From: Notolepis coatsorum
Taxonomy: Eukaryota > Chordata > Actinopteri > Aulopiformes > Paralepididae
Length of the DNA stretch: 64,000 bases
Assembly (NCBI GenBank): GCA_963971535.1
Contig: OZ020589.1
Span: 75,892,811-75,956,810 of the forward strand
Direction: 5' to 3'
The notes beneath the pieces are model-generated. The model worked only from the letters and a program-made list of their open reading frames with translations. It was not told where the DNA came from and did no database searches. Of the stretch, positions 48,741 to 62,260 are shown piece after piece (positions within the stretch are counted from its first letter, which is position 1; the number at the start of each line of letters is the position of its first letter). A program made the position numbers and the translations under genes.

Positions 48741-49052
48741 CTAAACATCGTCACCATCGTCGTATCCCCTATTACGGTACGGTGGCATTTTTATTTTCAC
48801 GTCCCTAATTTCCGACGTGATGTCCAGTATGGCCTGTGACCGCGAAAGTTCCTCTGCATGGTTAGAAGCAAGTCTCTCAACAATTGTCTTCAAGCATGAC
48901 TGTTCGTCTACATGATAGAGTTCGCCTCTTTCCAACATGGTCTTGGAGCTCAATTGGAGCTCAATTACAGCACCATGCAATGATGCTACTTCATAATTTC
49001 TTTGAGCTGTAATTAACACAACACAAGGATTCAATGTACTCGATGACATCAC
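48741..49052 (-). other. Unrecognised 103-codon open frame
   Basis: A minus-strand frame from ATG at 49052 encodes a soluble, Ser/Glu-rich, probably helical protein (ERLASNHAEELSRSQAIL) with an acidic C-terminus. No signal peptide or transmembrane segment. It could be the end of a transposon-encoded DNA-binding accessory protein, given the adjacent tail, but that is only a guess. Confidence 0.3.
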
Positions 49053-49315
49053 TCATGTTTTATGTTTTCAGAGGAACAATGTTTTCAAACTTTATTATCT
49101 AAAGATGTTAGAGTGTTGTGTTCATTCATAGTTAAAGACAGTAGAGGCTGAGAACTTTCTGGTGATGTATCACATTCACACTCCAAGTGATTTGGATTGA
49201 TTTTACAACTGTAAATAGTAAATACATGGGCTGTCCAAAACATTTAAAAACTGGTTCTTCAGTGCAAGCATTCAACTGTCAAACTAATTGAATGTGTGCA
49301 AAACAGTTTAGAGGT
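49053..49315 (+). other. Unique spacer
   Basis: Nothing recognised. Confidence 0.5.
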
Positions 49316-50030
49316 TTGATTTGATTGATTTGATGTTTTTTATTTCCGTGCCTTACAAGACACATAAACAATAAGTATATAATAGTATACTTGACAAATT
49401 ACTTGACAAATTATGACATTGACAATAGGTTATATAGACCAAGATGGCCACAAAAAAAAGAAAATACAATAAAACGTAATATAACACAAGCTGTAAGCAA
49501 TGTATGTAAACAAAATTCATATACAATTATATAGGATATAGTGTGTTTTGTCTCAAATGCTTTCTCCAAAAATCCCACAAAACTGAAGATGTCCTCCACA
49601 AAAAAACAACTCAACATACAACTCTCAGACTGCCAAAACAAATCCGGATTTACAATTTGAATTTTCTCAAATAAAGCCCTCCTCAAATCGCTGTGCAATA
49701 AAAAACAAAATGATATTCATCTTCCACCACTCCCAGATCACATAGAACACACAACCGCTCCTCCTCAGGTTTACCTTGGAATCTACCCACTTCCACAGCC
49801 AATGGCAGGGTGCCAGACCTCAACTGGGCACACAGAGACCTCCGTCTTCTCTTTAAGTTTAACATTAGATAAGGTTCAGTAAAATACAAATTTTTTATTA
49901 CAACATATTTTCTAAGTTTAGGTTTTTTCCATATCTCCACCTTCCACTTATCCTGATGGATTGTTGATAATTTTGTTTTAATTATGTGAACCTTACACTG
50001 CAGATTGTTCATAAAAATCATACTTAAGTC
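49316..50030 (-). pseudogene. Non-LTR retrotransposon ORF2 C-terminal end
   Basis: The minus-strand frame 50021-49683 contains IKTKLSTIHQDKWK, LRSGTLPLAVEVGRF and CVLCDLGVVEDEYHFVFYC. The last is the C-x2-C...H-x4-C cluster found at the end of several LINE ORF2 proteins. After a frameshift the next frame (49698-49411) continues with DLRRALFEKIQ, FVEDIFSFVGF and KAF. A (GATTT)n tail lies at 49317-49335. 5'-truncated and inactive. Confidence 0.8.
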
Positions 50031-50164
50031 AGCAGAAGAAAAAAAAAATCATGGACATCTCTCTTGAACAGGGATGACTGTGTGCTCTGTCCCAGTTAAA
50101 TATCTTTTTTGTCACCCTGTCATTTGGCTACTTCATAGAATCCTACTTTAAGCAATGCCGTTTC
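50031..50164 (+). other. Short spacer
   Basis: An A run (50039-50048) and unique sequence. Confidence 0.4.
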
Positions 50165-50808
50165 TTGCCTGTACACGCTATTATTCGCAAATCAAATCTA
50201 TATCATAGGTATTATGTTCCATCATGAATGCATGAAAGGGGGGAGGGGGTTGTTTCTGATTATTTGATTGGCAGTAACGGCATTCGTATTGAACATTAAA
50301 AACGCGTATCAGCCCGATCGGTATAAAAGCATTGCAGGATCAAGAAAAACTTGACGTCAGATAGTCCTTACCTGTGATTGGGAGTATTCCAAAAATAATG
50401 TTCCAATTGTTTGATCGCCATTTGGTACATCTGATGTCCATTTGGTACACAGCATAACCCACCACTACATATGGATCAGGGATATTTGACGAGCTTCAAT
50501 GGAACCGGGAGAACCGCTCCATTCGCCCGACAAGGAAAAGTGAAACCGGAGACATTTGGCCAGTACACAGGCCAAGATACAAGGTTTCAAAGGGTGCTCG
50601 ATACCGCCGTCTAGCTGGATGCGGCCGGTATTGCACTTTGGTGAACTCAGACTCATTTCCTATGGTAACACCAAGGTCCCTGGATGAATAATGAATACAA
50701 ATATCGAAAAAAAGGAAAAACAATCAAATAATGAGTATACTCGTTGTTGGCGTTCAAGCGTCGGCTCCCAATAACGAGTAAACTCGTTGTTGGCGGGGAA
50801 TGAGTTAA
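50165..50808. mobile_element. piggyBac-like MITE, right TTAA end
   Basis: Shares GCTATTATTCGCAAATCAAATC, CATCATGAATGCATGAAAGG followed by a G-rich run, GTTTCAAAGGGTGCTCGATA, GCGGCCGGTATTGCAC and ACAAATATCGAAAAAAAGG with 41229-42118. It ends GGGGAATGAGTTAA at 50808. The left terminus was not found. Confidence 0.72.
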
Positions 50809-51092
50809 AATACAGATTCAATAACAAACAAACAAGTACCATTTTTTGGAAGAGGAAACTCTTGTAAGCTAGGACAGCTACAAACTTACATTTCTGAGTT
50901 TGGTTGTTTTCCTGTCGCCATTGATTTTGTATGGCTAAATCTCTGGAAAGCGTATGCGGTGCGAGCAGAGGGCTGCATGGTTGGAGTACACAGGCTACAT
51001 CAGAAGAGCGGAAGTCAGATTCAGAATTCATGCTTACCAGTGTTGAGTGAGAGTAGCAATGGGGATAGTGGTCGCAATATTTTGTAATTGAG
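50809..51092 (+). other. Unique spacer
   Basis: Nothing recognised. Confidence 0.5.
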
Positions 51093-51443
51093 TAACGAAG
51101 GTTATCCTATAACCCTAGTTATATGAATACTGACTGAGCGTCTCGCTCTGCCATTATGAGATGTCATCTCATGCACCTATTGTGCACGCGAAAAAGTTGC
51201 ACATGCACGTCACTTGCACGTGACCACACCTACTCCCATGTGTGCCTACAAGACACAGGAAGTGGTCACGTCCACGCCCTTCCAAGTCTGAATTCCATGC
51301 GTGAAAAACATCCAAGGGTCCTCAGGGCGCTGAAGAGCGAGACGCTCAGCCAGTATTCATATAACTAGGGTTATAGGATAACCTTCGTTATATATTCATA
51401 CTGGCCAATCGCGTCTCGCTCTGCCATTATGAGATCAAAAGGG

Positions 51444-52435
51444 GCAGAGCGTAGGGCTGGGCGATATGACCAAAAACGTTATCGCGATAAAATTATAAAA
51501 TTATTTTCATATAATTCGATATCGATAATTATCGCCGATATAATGTCTGTCAAGTTTAATTAACTTCTTATGCTGCTGCGAATGTCTCGAGTCGAGTTGA
51601 TGTCGTCATCAGTCCGCGCACGTTACAGTAGCAGTTAGCCGACAAGCGTAATATCTCATGACAATGTAATAAATATGACACTAAAATACTCTTTTCCGCC
51701 ACAATATATTGAAACGACGTCCACTGTATACCCCACACTACTATAAACGTGGCCTCAGAATTCACGCCACACACATACTCTGCACGTAAATATATAAAAC
51801 ATTGTCGTGCAAGCTAGTTATCCTAGCCAGCCTGTTGCTTCTAAGCGGTGTATTCCATGACAATGTGCTAAATATGACACTAAAGTACTCTCTTCCGCCA
51901 CAATATATTGAAACGACGTCCACTGTATACCCCACACTACTATAAACGTGGCCTCAGAATTCACGCCACACACATACTCTGCACGTAAATATATAAAACA
52001 TCGCCATGCAAGCTAGTTATCCTAGCCAGCCTGTTGCTTCTAAGCGGTGTATTCCATGACAATGTGCTAAATATGACACTAAAATACTCTCTTCCGCCAC
52101 AATATATTGAAACGACGTCCACTGTATACCCCACACTACTATAAACGTGGCCTCAGAATTCACGCCACACACATACTCTGCACGTAAATATATAAAACAT
52201 CGCCGTGCAAGCTAATTAGCCTAGCAAGCCTTGTTGTTGAGTGAGTCCTACCTCTGGGTCTCCTTCCGGGTCTCCTTCGCTCTCGGCCATCTCCTTCACT
52301 GATTGGTTGTTAGTGCGTGCGTGCTTGGAAAATCGATATATCGAAACTTTGCGACCACGTTTCATGTTTATTTCGAGGAAATAATTTATCGCGATAGTTA
52401 TCGCTATCATTTTATCGCCCAGCCCTAGCAGAGCG
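51444..52435. mobile_element. hAT-type element, TIR TAGGGCTGGGCGATA, TSD GCAGAGCG
   Basis: The body 51452-52427 opens TAGGGCTGGGCGATA and closes TATCGCCCAGCCCTA. Exact GCAGAGCG flanks it (51444-51451, 52428-52435). Copy 1 of the DIRS fragment has an uninterrupted GCAGAGCGGAC at the same place, giving a filled/empty-site pair inside one window. The interior carries three tandem 199-bp units. Confidence 0.96.
51657..52250. repeat. Three tandem 199-bp units inside a hAT-type element
   Basis: CATGACAATGT starts each unit at 51657, 51856 and 52055, spacing exactly 199 bp. Units share ATATTGAAACGACGTCCACT, CACTACTATAAACGTGGCCT and AAGCTAGTTATCCTAGCCAG with very few differences. Confidence 0.95.
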
Positions 52436-52730
52436 GACACGTGGTCACGTCAAATGAACCCCCGTAGGGCCCATAAGCCCCTGCCAGGGAGGAGGGGAGT
52501 CCCGTCCACCCACCCGTCCTAACGAAGGGGGGGAGGCAGTCAACTACAACCAATGTGCGAAAAAGGGAACCAGTCACCCTAGAACGCACAGTGCAAGCGG
52601 GACCACGTGTGACACAGCACTCCGCGGTCCACACCCACACACACCTGCTAGCCCACCTGATGGCGGGGTGCAGGAGAGGTCCTGGACCTCAGGACTGCCT
52701 GGGAGACAGAGCCCCCAGTCATGTCCATGA

Positions 52731-53088
52731 GGTAAAACTAGGGATGTCCGATATCGGCATTAAAATGTGATATCGGAAAATATCGGTATCGGTTTAAAAT
52801 TTATTTAATTTTTTTTTTTTTTACATTTCTATAACCTTTATTTACCCAGGCAAGCAAGTACGAACAAATTCTGATTTTATTTATTGTCAAAAGTATGCAT
52901 AATGTTGTGTTAATTCCACAACAAGAGATATGTAATGTTAATTACCTGAAATTATTCCATTTTTGGGGGGGGGGGAAACCCTGGATATATCGGTATCGGT
53001 TGATATCGGTATCGGAAATTAAGAGTTGGACAATATCGGTATATCGGTATCGGTAAAAAAGCCAATATCGAGCATCCCTAGGTAAAAC
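52731..53088. mobile_element. hAT-type MITE, TIR TAGGGATG, TSD GGTAAAAC
   Basis: The body 52739-53080 starts TAGGGATGTCCGATATCGG and ends CGAGCATCCCTA. Perfect GGTAAAAC flanks it. Same family as 44394-44744. The empty site ATGAGGTAAAACCTAAC is seen at 4847-4863. Confidence 0.96.
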
Positions 53089-53408
53089 CTAACAAAAGGA
53101 CCCGGGGAGGACCAGGAGGCCGCAGCGCAGATGTCCTCCACCAAGGCCCCGCCAAACAGGGCAGCGGGGGCCGCCACTCCACGAGTGGAGTGTGCCCTGC
53201 CGCCCGCGGAGGGAACCTGTCCAGCCAAAGTGTAGCAAAGGGCAATGCCCTCGCACAACCAATGTGACAGGCGTTGCTTGGACAGCGCCTTACCTGCGTG
53301 AGAGCCACCGTAACAAACAAACAGTTGATCGGTAGCCCTGAGATCCTGCGTGCGACTAAGGTAAACCTTCAGCGCACGGACAGGACACAACAGGTGAAGG
53401 CTCGCCTC
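53081..53408 (-). pseudogene. DIRS tyrosine recombinase C-terminal part, frame open
   Basis: The minus-strand frame from about 53408 reads LHLLCPVRALKVYLSRTQ, LRATDQLFVCYGG, KQRLSHWLCEGIAL, RAHSTRGVAAP, VEDICAAASWSSPGPFVRFY with no stop over about 105 codons. It is better preserved than copy 1. It contains the HxxR pair and the nucleophilic Tyr. Immediately after the Tyr codon the frame enters the hAT-type MITE, whose 8-bp target covers the Phe-Tyr codons. The N-terminus is cut by the foldback fragment. Confidence 0.87.
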
Positions 53409-53410
53409 CA

Positions 53411-54484
53411 ACTCACTAAAGGAAAACGTCAACATTTTGGGAAATTAGCTTATTTGCCATCTTCCCTGGAGTTAGACAAGAAGATACATACCTTTTTCAT
53501 CTCTGTGCATGCATTAGGCTTAGGGAACGCCCGCACCGTTAGCCTAGCTTAGCGTCAGTCACTGGAAGTAGGTTCCTCCAGCAGCCTAGTTCTCAGCCTA
53601 CTTCCTAACAGTCACGAAATACACTCCAAATACAACTCCAAAACGTTCCTGTAAACATGTTGGGACCTGTGTATTTACCACGTGGAGAAATAAAAATAAT
53701 TGAATTAGACATTTACGTTTTCTAAGCAGATATACTCTGAACAATTTTTTGCCTAACCACTCCTGTCTGGGCTCAGTGATTTCACGCAATGCAGTGCTAC
53801 TTTCTAACGTCGAGGCCAGTGTTTACATTTTCATTTCATTCAAAGGATCCGAACCGATTGAAGTTATTATGGCTACCATGACTGTGGTAAGTTTTCATTT
53901 ATGTTTTTAGATGGAAGGCTGTATTCCATCTGTCTAACATTAGCGAATATTGTGAGATTGATGAATAGGACGTAACTTTGCTGGAGTATCCGACCTAGTA
54001 TTCCTCAGCGGTCCCTGCATCCCTTGGCTTTTGATTCAATGCTACTTTCGCTTGCTGACTGCCGTTACATTAGCCCATATCGTGACTGTGCTGCACGCCA
54101 ACAGGGTTTGGACGAGTGAATCCACACTTATGGTATTATTATTAGTCTTTTATTATGTAACGCTAGCCCGCTTCGTGACTGTGATGCACGCCAACAGGGT
54201 TTGGACGAGTCAGCGTTACATAATAAACGAGACTACATTAGGCTACTCGTAAATTGGCTAACCTATTTTGTTTACTCAGGAGTTCAGGTCATATGAACAG
54301 GTCTATGACCAAAAGAGCATAAAAGTGTCTTCATTGTTTAGCCACAGTTTATATAGGCTACTATCACCAAGCCTTTCACCCCAGGCATTACAGAGCACTG
54401 CTCGATCTAGCTAGCTAACGTTATACCAAGATGCAAACCGAATTTGCCTGGTGCCACTACCTTTCCTTTATTCTATGATTACCA
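53411..54484. mobile_element. Foldback-family arm plus associated sequence
   Basis: AAAGGAAAACGTCAACATTT, AATTAGCTTATTTGCCATCT, CCCTGGAGTTAGACAAGAAG and GGCTTAGGGAACGCCC match one arm of the foldback family to about 53580. Beyond it, a roughly 50-bp segment with TGCACGCCAACAGGGTTTGG occurs twice (about 54091 and 54184). A CTACCATGACTGTGGTAAGT start/donor-like string lies near 53871-53890. The nature of 53581-54484 is unclear. Confidence 0.5.
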
Positions 54485-54600
54485 GATGACCTACCTCAAG
54501 TTCTCAAGTTTCTCAAGTTTCTTTAATAGTTGTCATACAGAAGTACAGAATACTTTTATACAAAATGCTTCTTACTGTCCACATAACTTGAAAATAAGTT
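54485..54600 (-). mobile_element. LINE 3' tail (-)
   Basis: (CTCAAGTTT)n then AATAGTTGTCATACAGAAGT, ACTTTTATACAAAATGCTTC. Reverse complement of 32830-32905. Confidence 0.8.
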
Positions 54601-56208
54601 TTGGAAACTAATTGCAGGTTCTCCAAACGTAAACCCACCACGGTAGCACTTTATAATAACACCCTGTTATAATACATTTATAAGGTATTTGTAGATAATG
54701 AACTAATCATGAACAAACCATTTATATACATTCATAAATGATTATTAAATCATTTATAACTATATTTGTATAACATTTACAAAGTATTTATAACGCATTA
54801 GTGGATAATGAACTAATCATGAACAAACCATTTATATATATTCATAAATGATTATTAAATCATTTATAACTATATTTGTATAACATTTACAGATTAGTTC
54901 TACATTATTTATAACTCATTATCAACATTGTTTGTACTTGATTTGTTCATCATTAAATAATGTTGTTTAATGTGTAGTAACACATTTGTAGATGCTTTGA
55001 AAAATGGATATGAAAAAATTACTATACTGTGTCTCCATTTATTTTTCATGTTCAACAAATGATTTGTTAAGACATTCATAAAACATCTATAAATCATTTG
55101 CAGATGCTATTGTGTGCCCTAATCTGAAGTGAAGCATATTCATCATTAACAAATGTCTAATAGTTAATTATTTGTTTACTTTTTCATCACATGTTACAAA
55201 TGTTGTAGACGGCTTTCGGATACACCCTTCTTTGTGACATCAAACAGTGACAGAATTAGGACTAAAGATAAATGCAATTTTATTAACATATAAAATACAT
55301 GTGCATGACATAGTGTAACTTGGGGGGGCACTAGGACCCAGGAGTACCCTGGCCAGGTATTGAAGAGTATCTAGAGAGGAAGTCTCACGCGAGTGAGACT
55401 TGACGTCACGTGTGTTGCCGTCTATTTGAATGGAAGCACGATACATGCAGAACCAAGTTATTCGTGCTGCGCCTGTCCCACGCTTTTAATAAGGTATGAG
55501 CAGGTTAAACACCTTTTTTGTTGGTAAATCTATTCCATCATTTCCGACCTACAAACAACTCTTATATGTTGTGTAGACGTACTTGATGTGGTGGGCGCTA
55601 ACGTTACATTTGTTCCTAATGTGTGCTCAGTGCACTGCTCAGTATATTGTGGTATGTGATGATGATGACACGACACACAAGAGTAATAATTATTTGTATT
55701 TTCAGGTAGGGATGCACGATAATTATCGGGCCGATAATTATCGGGCCGATATCAGCAATTATGACGTCATCCCGATAAACCTGATAATGTTATTGATAGC
55801 TCCGATAATATATAATAAATTTTTTGGTTAAAAGAAATCCGGTGTGGGTGGATTTGGATGAAGGGCGCTTGTTTTTATTATAGCCTCCTCCCGTTTTGCC
55901 AGTACTGTGGTAAAACTGATAGCGTGTGGTTTAGGAACAGGGAGTTTTTCACAAATCCAGCGCTCCCTTTCTTGGCTGTGACGTAGTCACGTTACATTCG
56001 GAGGCAGACAGTCGATCTGCCAATTACGTCCCACTGCTTGCACCCACCTCTTCTTCTTACCACCAATCAGAAGCTCTCGTTCGTTTATTTACCTCCGGAT
56101 TGTCAGCCATTACTCTACTCGGAGCTAACGTTATCTCCCCGCCAGCCACATTGACAAGTACCAGCGCTTATACATTACTGGCAAATGTCTTGTTGCACTT
56201 GTGGCAAC

Positions 56209-57647
56209 GAGCGTTGCAGTGGCGGCCGCTGCCGCTGGTGCCTTGTGGGTCGCAGTTCACGTTAATAGGTCGAGTTGAAAATGTAATGCTCTGAGATGCT
56301 CTGGAGCAATCTCTCTCTGTCTCTCGGATCAATCAAATCAAATAATTAACACATGTATGTTGTCATTTTAAACAACTCACCATTCATTCATTATGCATCA
56401 GCAGCAGCTAAATAAATGTTATAGTTCACAACACAGCAGCGCGTTTTGAATCGCCAGCCTATTATCGTCTCAGCAAGCACAGTCAATACTTTTTTCCGTA
56501 GCCGCATTTCGCGGAGACAGCTGTAGTGTGTATAGCGAGAGAGAGAGAGAGAGCGAGAGAGAGTTACGTATCATGTATTAAACTAGAGTTAAGATCGCTA
56601 ATCTACCTTGTTGTTGGCTTGTTGATAAAGTATATCCACTCTATGGCATTGTCCATCCAGCCTGTGTTGATGTCCATCCATTGTGCGCATCCATATAGCT
56701 TGTTGTTAGCCAACAAGCTGTGTGAGTGAAGAGCTGTGTCTTTGTCCATTTCCGCCTCGAACAGCCTGCAAACTACCTGGCGTTCTATCGCCATGCTCTA
56801 AGACAAACTCTAACCATAACCAACTTTGAAAGAGTGCCTAAGCTTAACAGTCTAAAGAACTTGCAGTCACGGTACGCTCGTCTAAGACAAACAGCTGCCT
56901 GCATCATTCTCACAACAACACTATCTCCACCGATCACCAACCTAGGAATAATAACCTAGAAATTGGATTCGGCCAATGATTTGTCCGTCTTTCAAACGGT
57001 GTTGATTTGATGGATTTAACAGAATTATCCAATTCCATGGTGGTAGCTTTAGCTAACTATAAATCGAAATGAAAATACTCAGTCCTTGAATAAACCTGGC
57101 GCATTCTCTCTCTAAGCAAGAACCCGAGAAATGCGGCTATGGAAAAAAACTGGCATCGCGTCGGCCAATCAGAGCGTCTCCACGAAAATGCGGCTATGGA
57201 AATTCTTCACGGAAGTTCACGCTGCTGGGCTAGACCGCTTCAAATTGCGCTCGGATTCCAACATAATAGTCATATTTCAACGCACAACGCCGTATGCACT
57301 GATTGGCTGTGACGGAGACAGCGATCAAACTGTGACGCGCACTCAGAGCGCGATCGCTTCTAGCCCTCGGGCGAGAAATACGAAAAAATAAAAAAAACGT
57401 CACTTCCTGCTCAAGAAAACGATGTTTTTTTAATTTAGATAATAACGTTATATTGTGCATTGGAAATACAAACATACTTAAAATGAGTAAATAGTATTCA
57501 TTTTAAACATGTTTATATTATTTATAGGGCTATAAAACACAAAAACGAAAAAGTTGTATTGTCTTCTTCTCTGATTTAACAGCAGCTGGCCAGCAGGTGG
57601 GTCGGCGCCCTTGCGCCCACTAGTGGCGAGCCGCCACTGGAGCGTTG
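56209..57647. mobile_element. Nested hAT-type element, TIR CAGTGGCGGC, TSD GAGCGTTG
   Basis: The body 56217-57639 starts CAGTGGCGGCC and ends GGCGAGCCGCCACTG, flanked by exact GAGCGTTG. Its sequence is the inverted relative of 25661-27484 (for example CTACCTGGCGTTCTATCGCC near 56774). Confidence 0.94.
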
Positions 57648-57740
57648 TCAGCATCGACTTTAGTAAAATAGACCCAGACTTTTGAACGTTTCGTTCTGTC
57701 CGCCATTATGAGAGCAGAGCTGTCTGTACTCGGCAGCGCA

Positions 57741-57746
<6 letters not shown>

Positions 57747-57780
<34 letters not shown>
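57747..57780. repeat. (GT)n microsatellite, left part
   Basis: GT run interrupted by the hAT-type element. It continues at 58794. Confidence 0.95.
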
Positions 57781-58920
<1,140 letters not shown>

Positions 58921-60347
58921 GGAGGTGAAGAGAGGAGAGAGCACAGCACAGCCCGCTCCCCGCGCAGGCAGAGACACCGAGGCAGGAGAGATATAGACAA
59001 CGGCCAACAAGATTAGTTTGCGACGTTTAAATTCCTAAAAAAAAAAATCCATAATTTCTCGAGTACCGATAGCAGTACCGATGACGTCGGAGCTTATAAA
59101 TACTAAAAAAAATTGATAAAAAATATATATATATATATATACATTTAAAAAAAATTATAATACAATAAATATCGGTTATCGGTATCGGTTATCGGCTTGA
59201 GGAGCATAAAGTTATCGGTATCGGTGTCAAAAAAATCAATATTGTGCATCCCTATTTTCAGGCTGTATCGGCGCCTATACAGTCTGAAAATACAAATAAT
59301 TATTTGTGTCGTGTCATCATCATCACATACCGCAATATACTGAGCAGTGCACTGAGCACACATTAGGAACAAATGTAACGTTAGCGCCCACCACATCAAG
59401 TACGTCTACACAACATATAAGAGTTGTTTGTAGGTCGGAAATGATGGAATAGATTTACCAACAAAAAGGGTGTTTAACCTGCTCATACCTTATTAAAAGC
59501 GTGGGGCAGGCGCAGCACGAATAACTTGGTTCTGCATGTATCGTGCTTCCATTCAAGCAGACGGCAACACACGTGACGTCAAGTCTCACTCGCGTGAGAC
59601 TTCCTCTCTAGATACTCTTCAATACCTGGCCAGGGTACTCCTGGGTCCTAGTGCCCCCCCATGTTAGACTATATGTCATGCACATGTATTTTATATGTTA
59701 ATAAAATAGCATTTATCTTTAGTCCTAATTCTGTCACTGTTTGATGTCACAAAGAAGGGTGTATCCGAAAGCTGTCTACAACATTTGTAACATGTGATGA
59801 AAAAGTTACAAATAATTAACTGTATTAGACATTTGTTAATGATGAATAGGCTTCACCTCAGATTAGGGTACACAATAGCATCTGCAAATGATTTATAGAT
59901 GTTTTATGAATGTCTTAACAAATCATTTGAGATACAGTATAGTAGTTTTTTCATATCCATTTTTCAAAGCATCTACAAATGTGTTACTACACATCAAACA
60001 ACATTATTTAATGATGAACAAATCAAGTACAAACAATGTTGTAATGAGTTATAAATAATGTAGAACTAATCTGTAAATGTTATACAAATATAGTTATAAA
60101 TGATTTAATAATCATTTATGAATGTATATAAATGGTTTGTTCATGATTAGTTCATTATCCACTAATGCATTATAAATACTTTGTAAATGTTATACAAATA
60201 TAGTTATAAATGATTTAATAATAATTTATGAATGTATATAAATGGTTTGTTCATGATTAGTTCATTATCTACAAATACCTTGTAACCTTATAAATGTATT
60301 ATAACAGGGTGTTATTATAAAGTGCTACCCAAACCTCTTTGCACCTT

Positions 60348-60950
60348 GGAAATTAGCTTATTTAACATCTTCCCTGGAGTTAGACAAGAAGATACATACC
60401 TTTTTTGTCTCTGTGCGTGCATTTTAGCTTTGGGAATAGACGCTCCGTTAGCATAGCTTAGCTTCATCACTGGAAGTGAGGCAGGACAGTAGCCTTACAG
60501 TGCCTTACAGTGTATTGCAAGGTCTGACATTGACCAAATTTGATATGCATGACCTTGGTGGGCTCTAGGTCAACTCCTGAAAAGGGGGTCAATGTCAGAC
60601 CTTGCAATCAAAAGTTAGGGGGCGCACTGAAATTATGGCAAGGGTTATTAGCCCCCTAACCTTTGATTGCAAAGTCTGACATTGACCCCCTTTTCAGGAG
60701 TTGACCTAGAGCCCACCAAGGTCATGCATATCAAGTTTGGTCAATGTCAGACCTTGCAATACACTGTAAGGCACTGTAAGGCTACTGTCCTGCTTCACTT
60801 CCAGTGATGAAGCTAAGCTATGCTAACGGAGCGTCTATTCCCAAAGCTAAAATGCACGCACAGAGACAAAAAAGGTATGTATCTTCTTGTCTAACTCCAG
60901 GGAAGATGTTAAATAAGCTAATTTCCCAAAATGTTGGAGTTCCCCTTTAA
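60348..60950. mobile_element. Palindromic foldback MITE, second copy
   Basis: Same family as 45987-46612. Starts GGAAATTAGCTTATTTAACA and ends GTTGGAGTTCCCCTTTAA. The central non-palindromic GCACTGAAATTATGGCAAGG is in the opposite orientation to the first copy. It abuts the large foldback element. Confidence 0.9.
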
Positions 60951-61121
60951 GATATTGGAACCAGAAAAGATTAGCGTTTGTTAGTAATGCCAGTGCATGT
61001 CAATGGGGACCTACACCATGGGGCGAATTCACAAAGAATGGATTGCTCGCGCTAATAGCACCATTAACTGCACGCGTTTAGTGTGCGGTATCTGCTCTGC
61101 CTTTGTGAGCCATTCACTAAA

Positions 61122-61360
61122 GGCCCATTTATACTTACCACGTCCGCGGGTGCGCGTTGGTATGCGTGACGTAAATTTCGTCAATGCTCTTGTCTGTACG
61201 AACGTCGCATGGGTGTCCGTGTGCCAGATTTTGTGACCACGCGGATACCCCCGTGGATATGCGCGCCGACTGTGCATGTGCCCAGCTGTAATAACATAAG
61301 CACACGACGCTGACGCTTACAGACACCAAAATGGACTATAGACAGAGCCGCATGCGCGGA
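61122..61360. mobile_element. Dispersed MITE-like segment, second copy
   Basis: AAAGGCCCATTTATACTTACC, TGCGCGTTGGTATGCGTGA, GTCAATGCTCTTGTCTG, CCGTGTGCC and GACACCAAA in the same order as 25385-25645. Confidence 0.65.
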
Positions 61361-62002
61361 TGAGATACTAGCGCGACCACGCCCATAGGTGTGCAATTTG
61401 CTCCTGATTTGCTCCAGCGCAGTTGGCTCGCAGAGCAGTCTGCACCTGCCAGCGCTGTTGGCAGATATCAGGAAGGGGGAAATTAAACCCGAAATGAGGG
61501 AGAGGGAAGCTGCACACGGCGGGCGATTTTTGCCAGGCTGTTATTCCTGTTATTGCTTCCATTGTTATCAGAGAACCCACACAGCAGGAGACAAGTTCAC
61601 AATGAGGAAATAACATGACTTCTACTGGTGTATCATTTGTAATATAAATGAATATCAATACATTCATTGATCAATAACCTACATATTATTACCATGCTAT
61701 TTATGTTAGTTATTAATTAACTAAGTTAGTTCAGTGTCATTTATATGTGCTGTTTAATATAGCATATATGAACAAATCTGTCTATGTATCGATACTCCCA
61801 TCACTCGACAATCATGACGTTGCATTACTGCTGATCAGTGCGCCTTTCAGGTTAACTGGTGAAAAAAAATGTTTAAGTGGTAACGTTAGCAAGCTATAAT
61901 CTCCAGACATGAAAATGAGACCGTTTTCAAATGTCCAATCTAACAAATTTTGTTTGCTCATAAAATGCTTTAAATGTTAAATGTGATTATAATAGACTAC
62001 TG

Positions 62003-62260
62003 TTAACATATTCAGCGCCAGGGATTAGTCTGGTCCTTGTGGCTAATGTGCCATGTTTCCATAACATATTTTCACCGTGCGTCACTATGTTTGGAGAGCT
62101 ATATCTATATTCTATATTATAGCTATGGAGACAATACTATAGTCATTTGACAGTGACGTTCTTCCGTCGAACATGCAAAAAAGAGAGAATTTTTTCATGC
62201 ATACATTCACGCGTTATCCCGTGGTGAATATAAGTATATGTAGTTTAGGAGTGGTCCGGG
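62003..62260. mobile_element. piggyBac-like MITE fragment, left TTAA end
   Basis: TTAACATATTCAGCGCCAGG, then GTGCGTCACTATG, CTATATTATAGCTATGGAG and ACGCGTTATCCCGTGGTGAA. Matches 3893-4100 in reverse. The right end is missing. Confidence 0.72.

Larger units (their letters stand above)
51093..53410 (-). mobile_element. DIRS-type retrotransposon fragment, copy 2, with two hAT insertions
   Basis: Colinear with 4219-5187 once the insertions at 51452-52427 and 52739-53080 are removed. The terminal inverted repeat TAACGAAGGTTATCC... (51093-51150) pairs with ...GGATAACCTTCGTTA (51333-51390), with one mismatch seen. The right limit at about 53410 is where a foldback-family fragment begins. Confidence 0.85.

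Noticed and set aside
53871-53890. A coding first exon (ATGGCTACCATGACTGTG followed by GTAAGT)
   Set aside because: Only six codons, within sequence attached to a repeat fragment; no evidence of a downstream exon.
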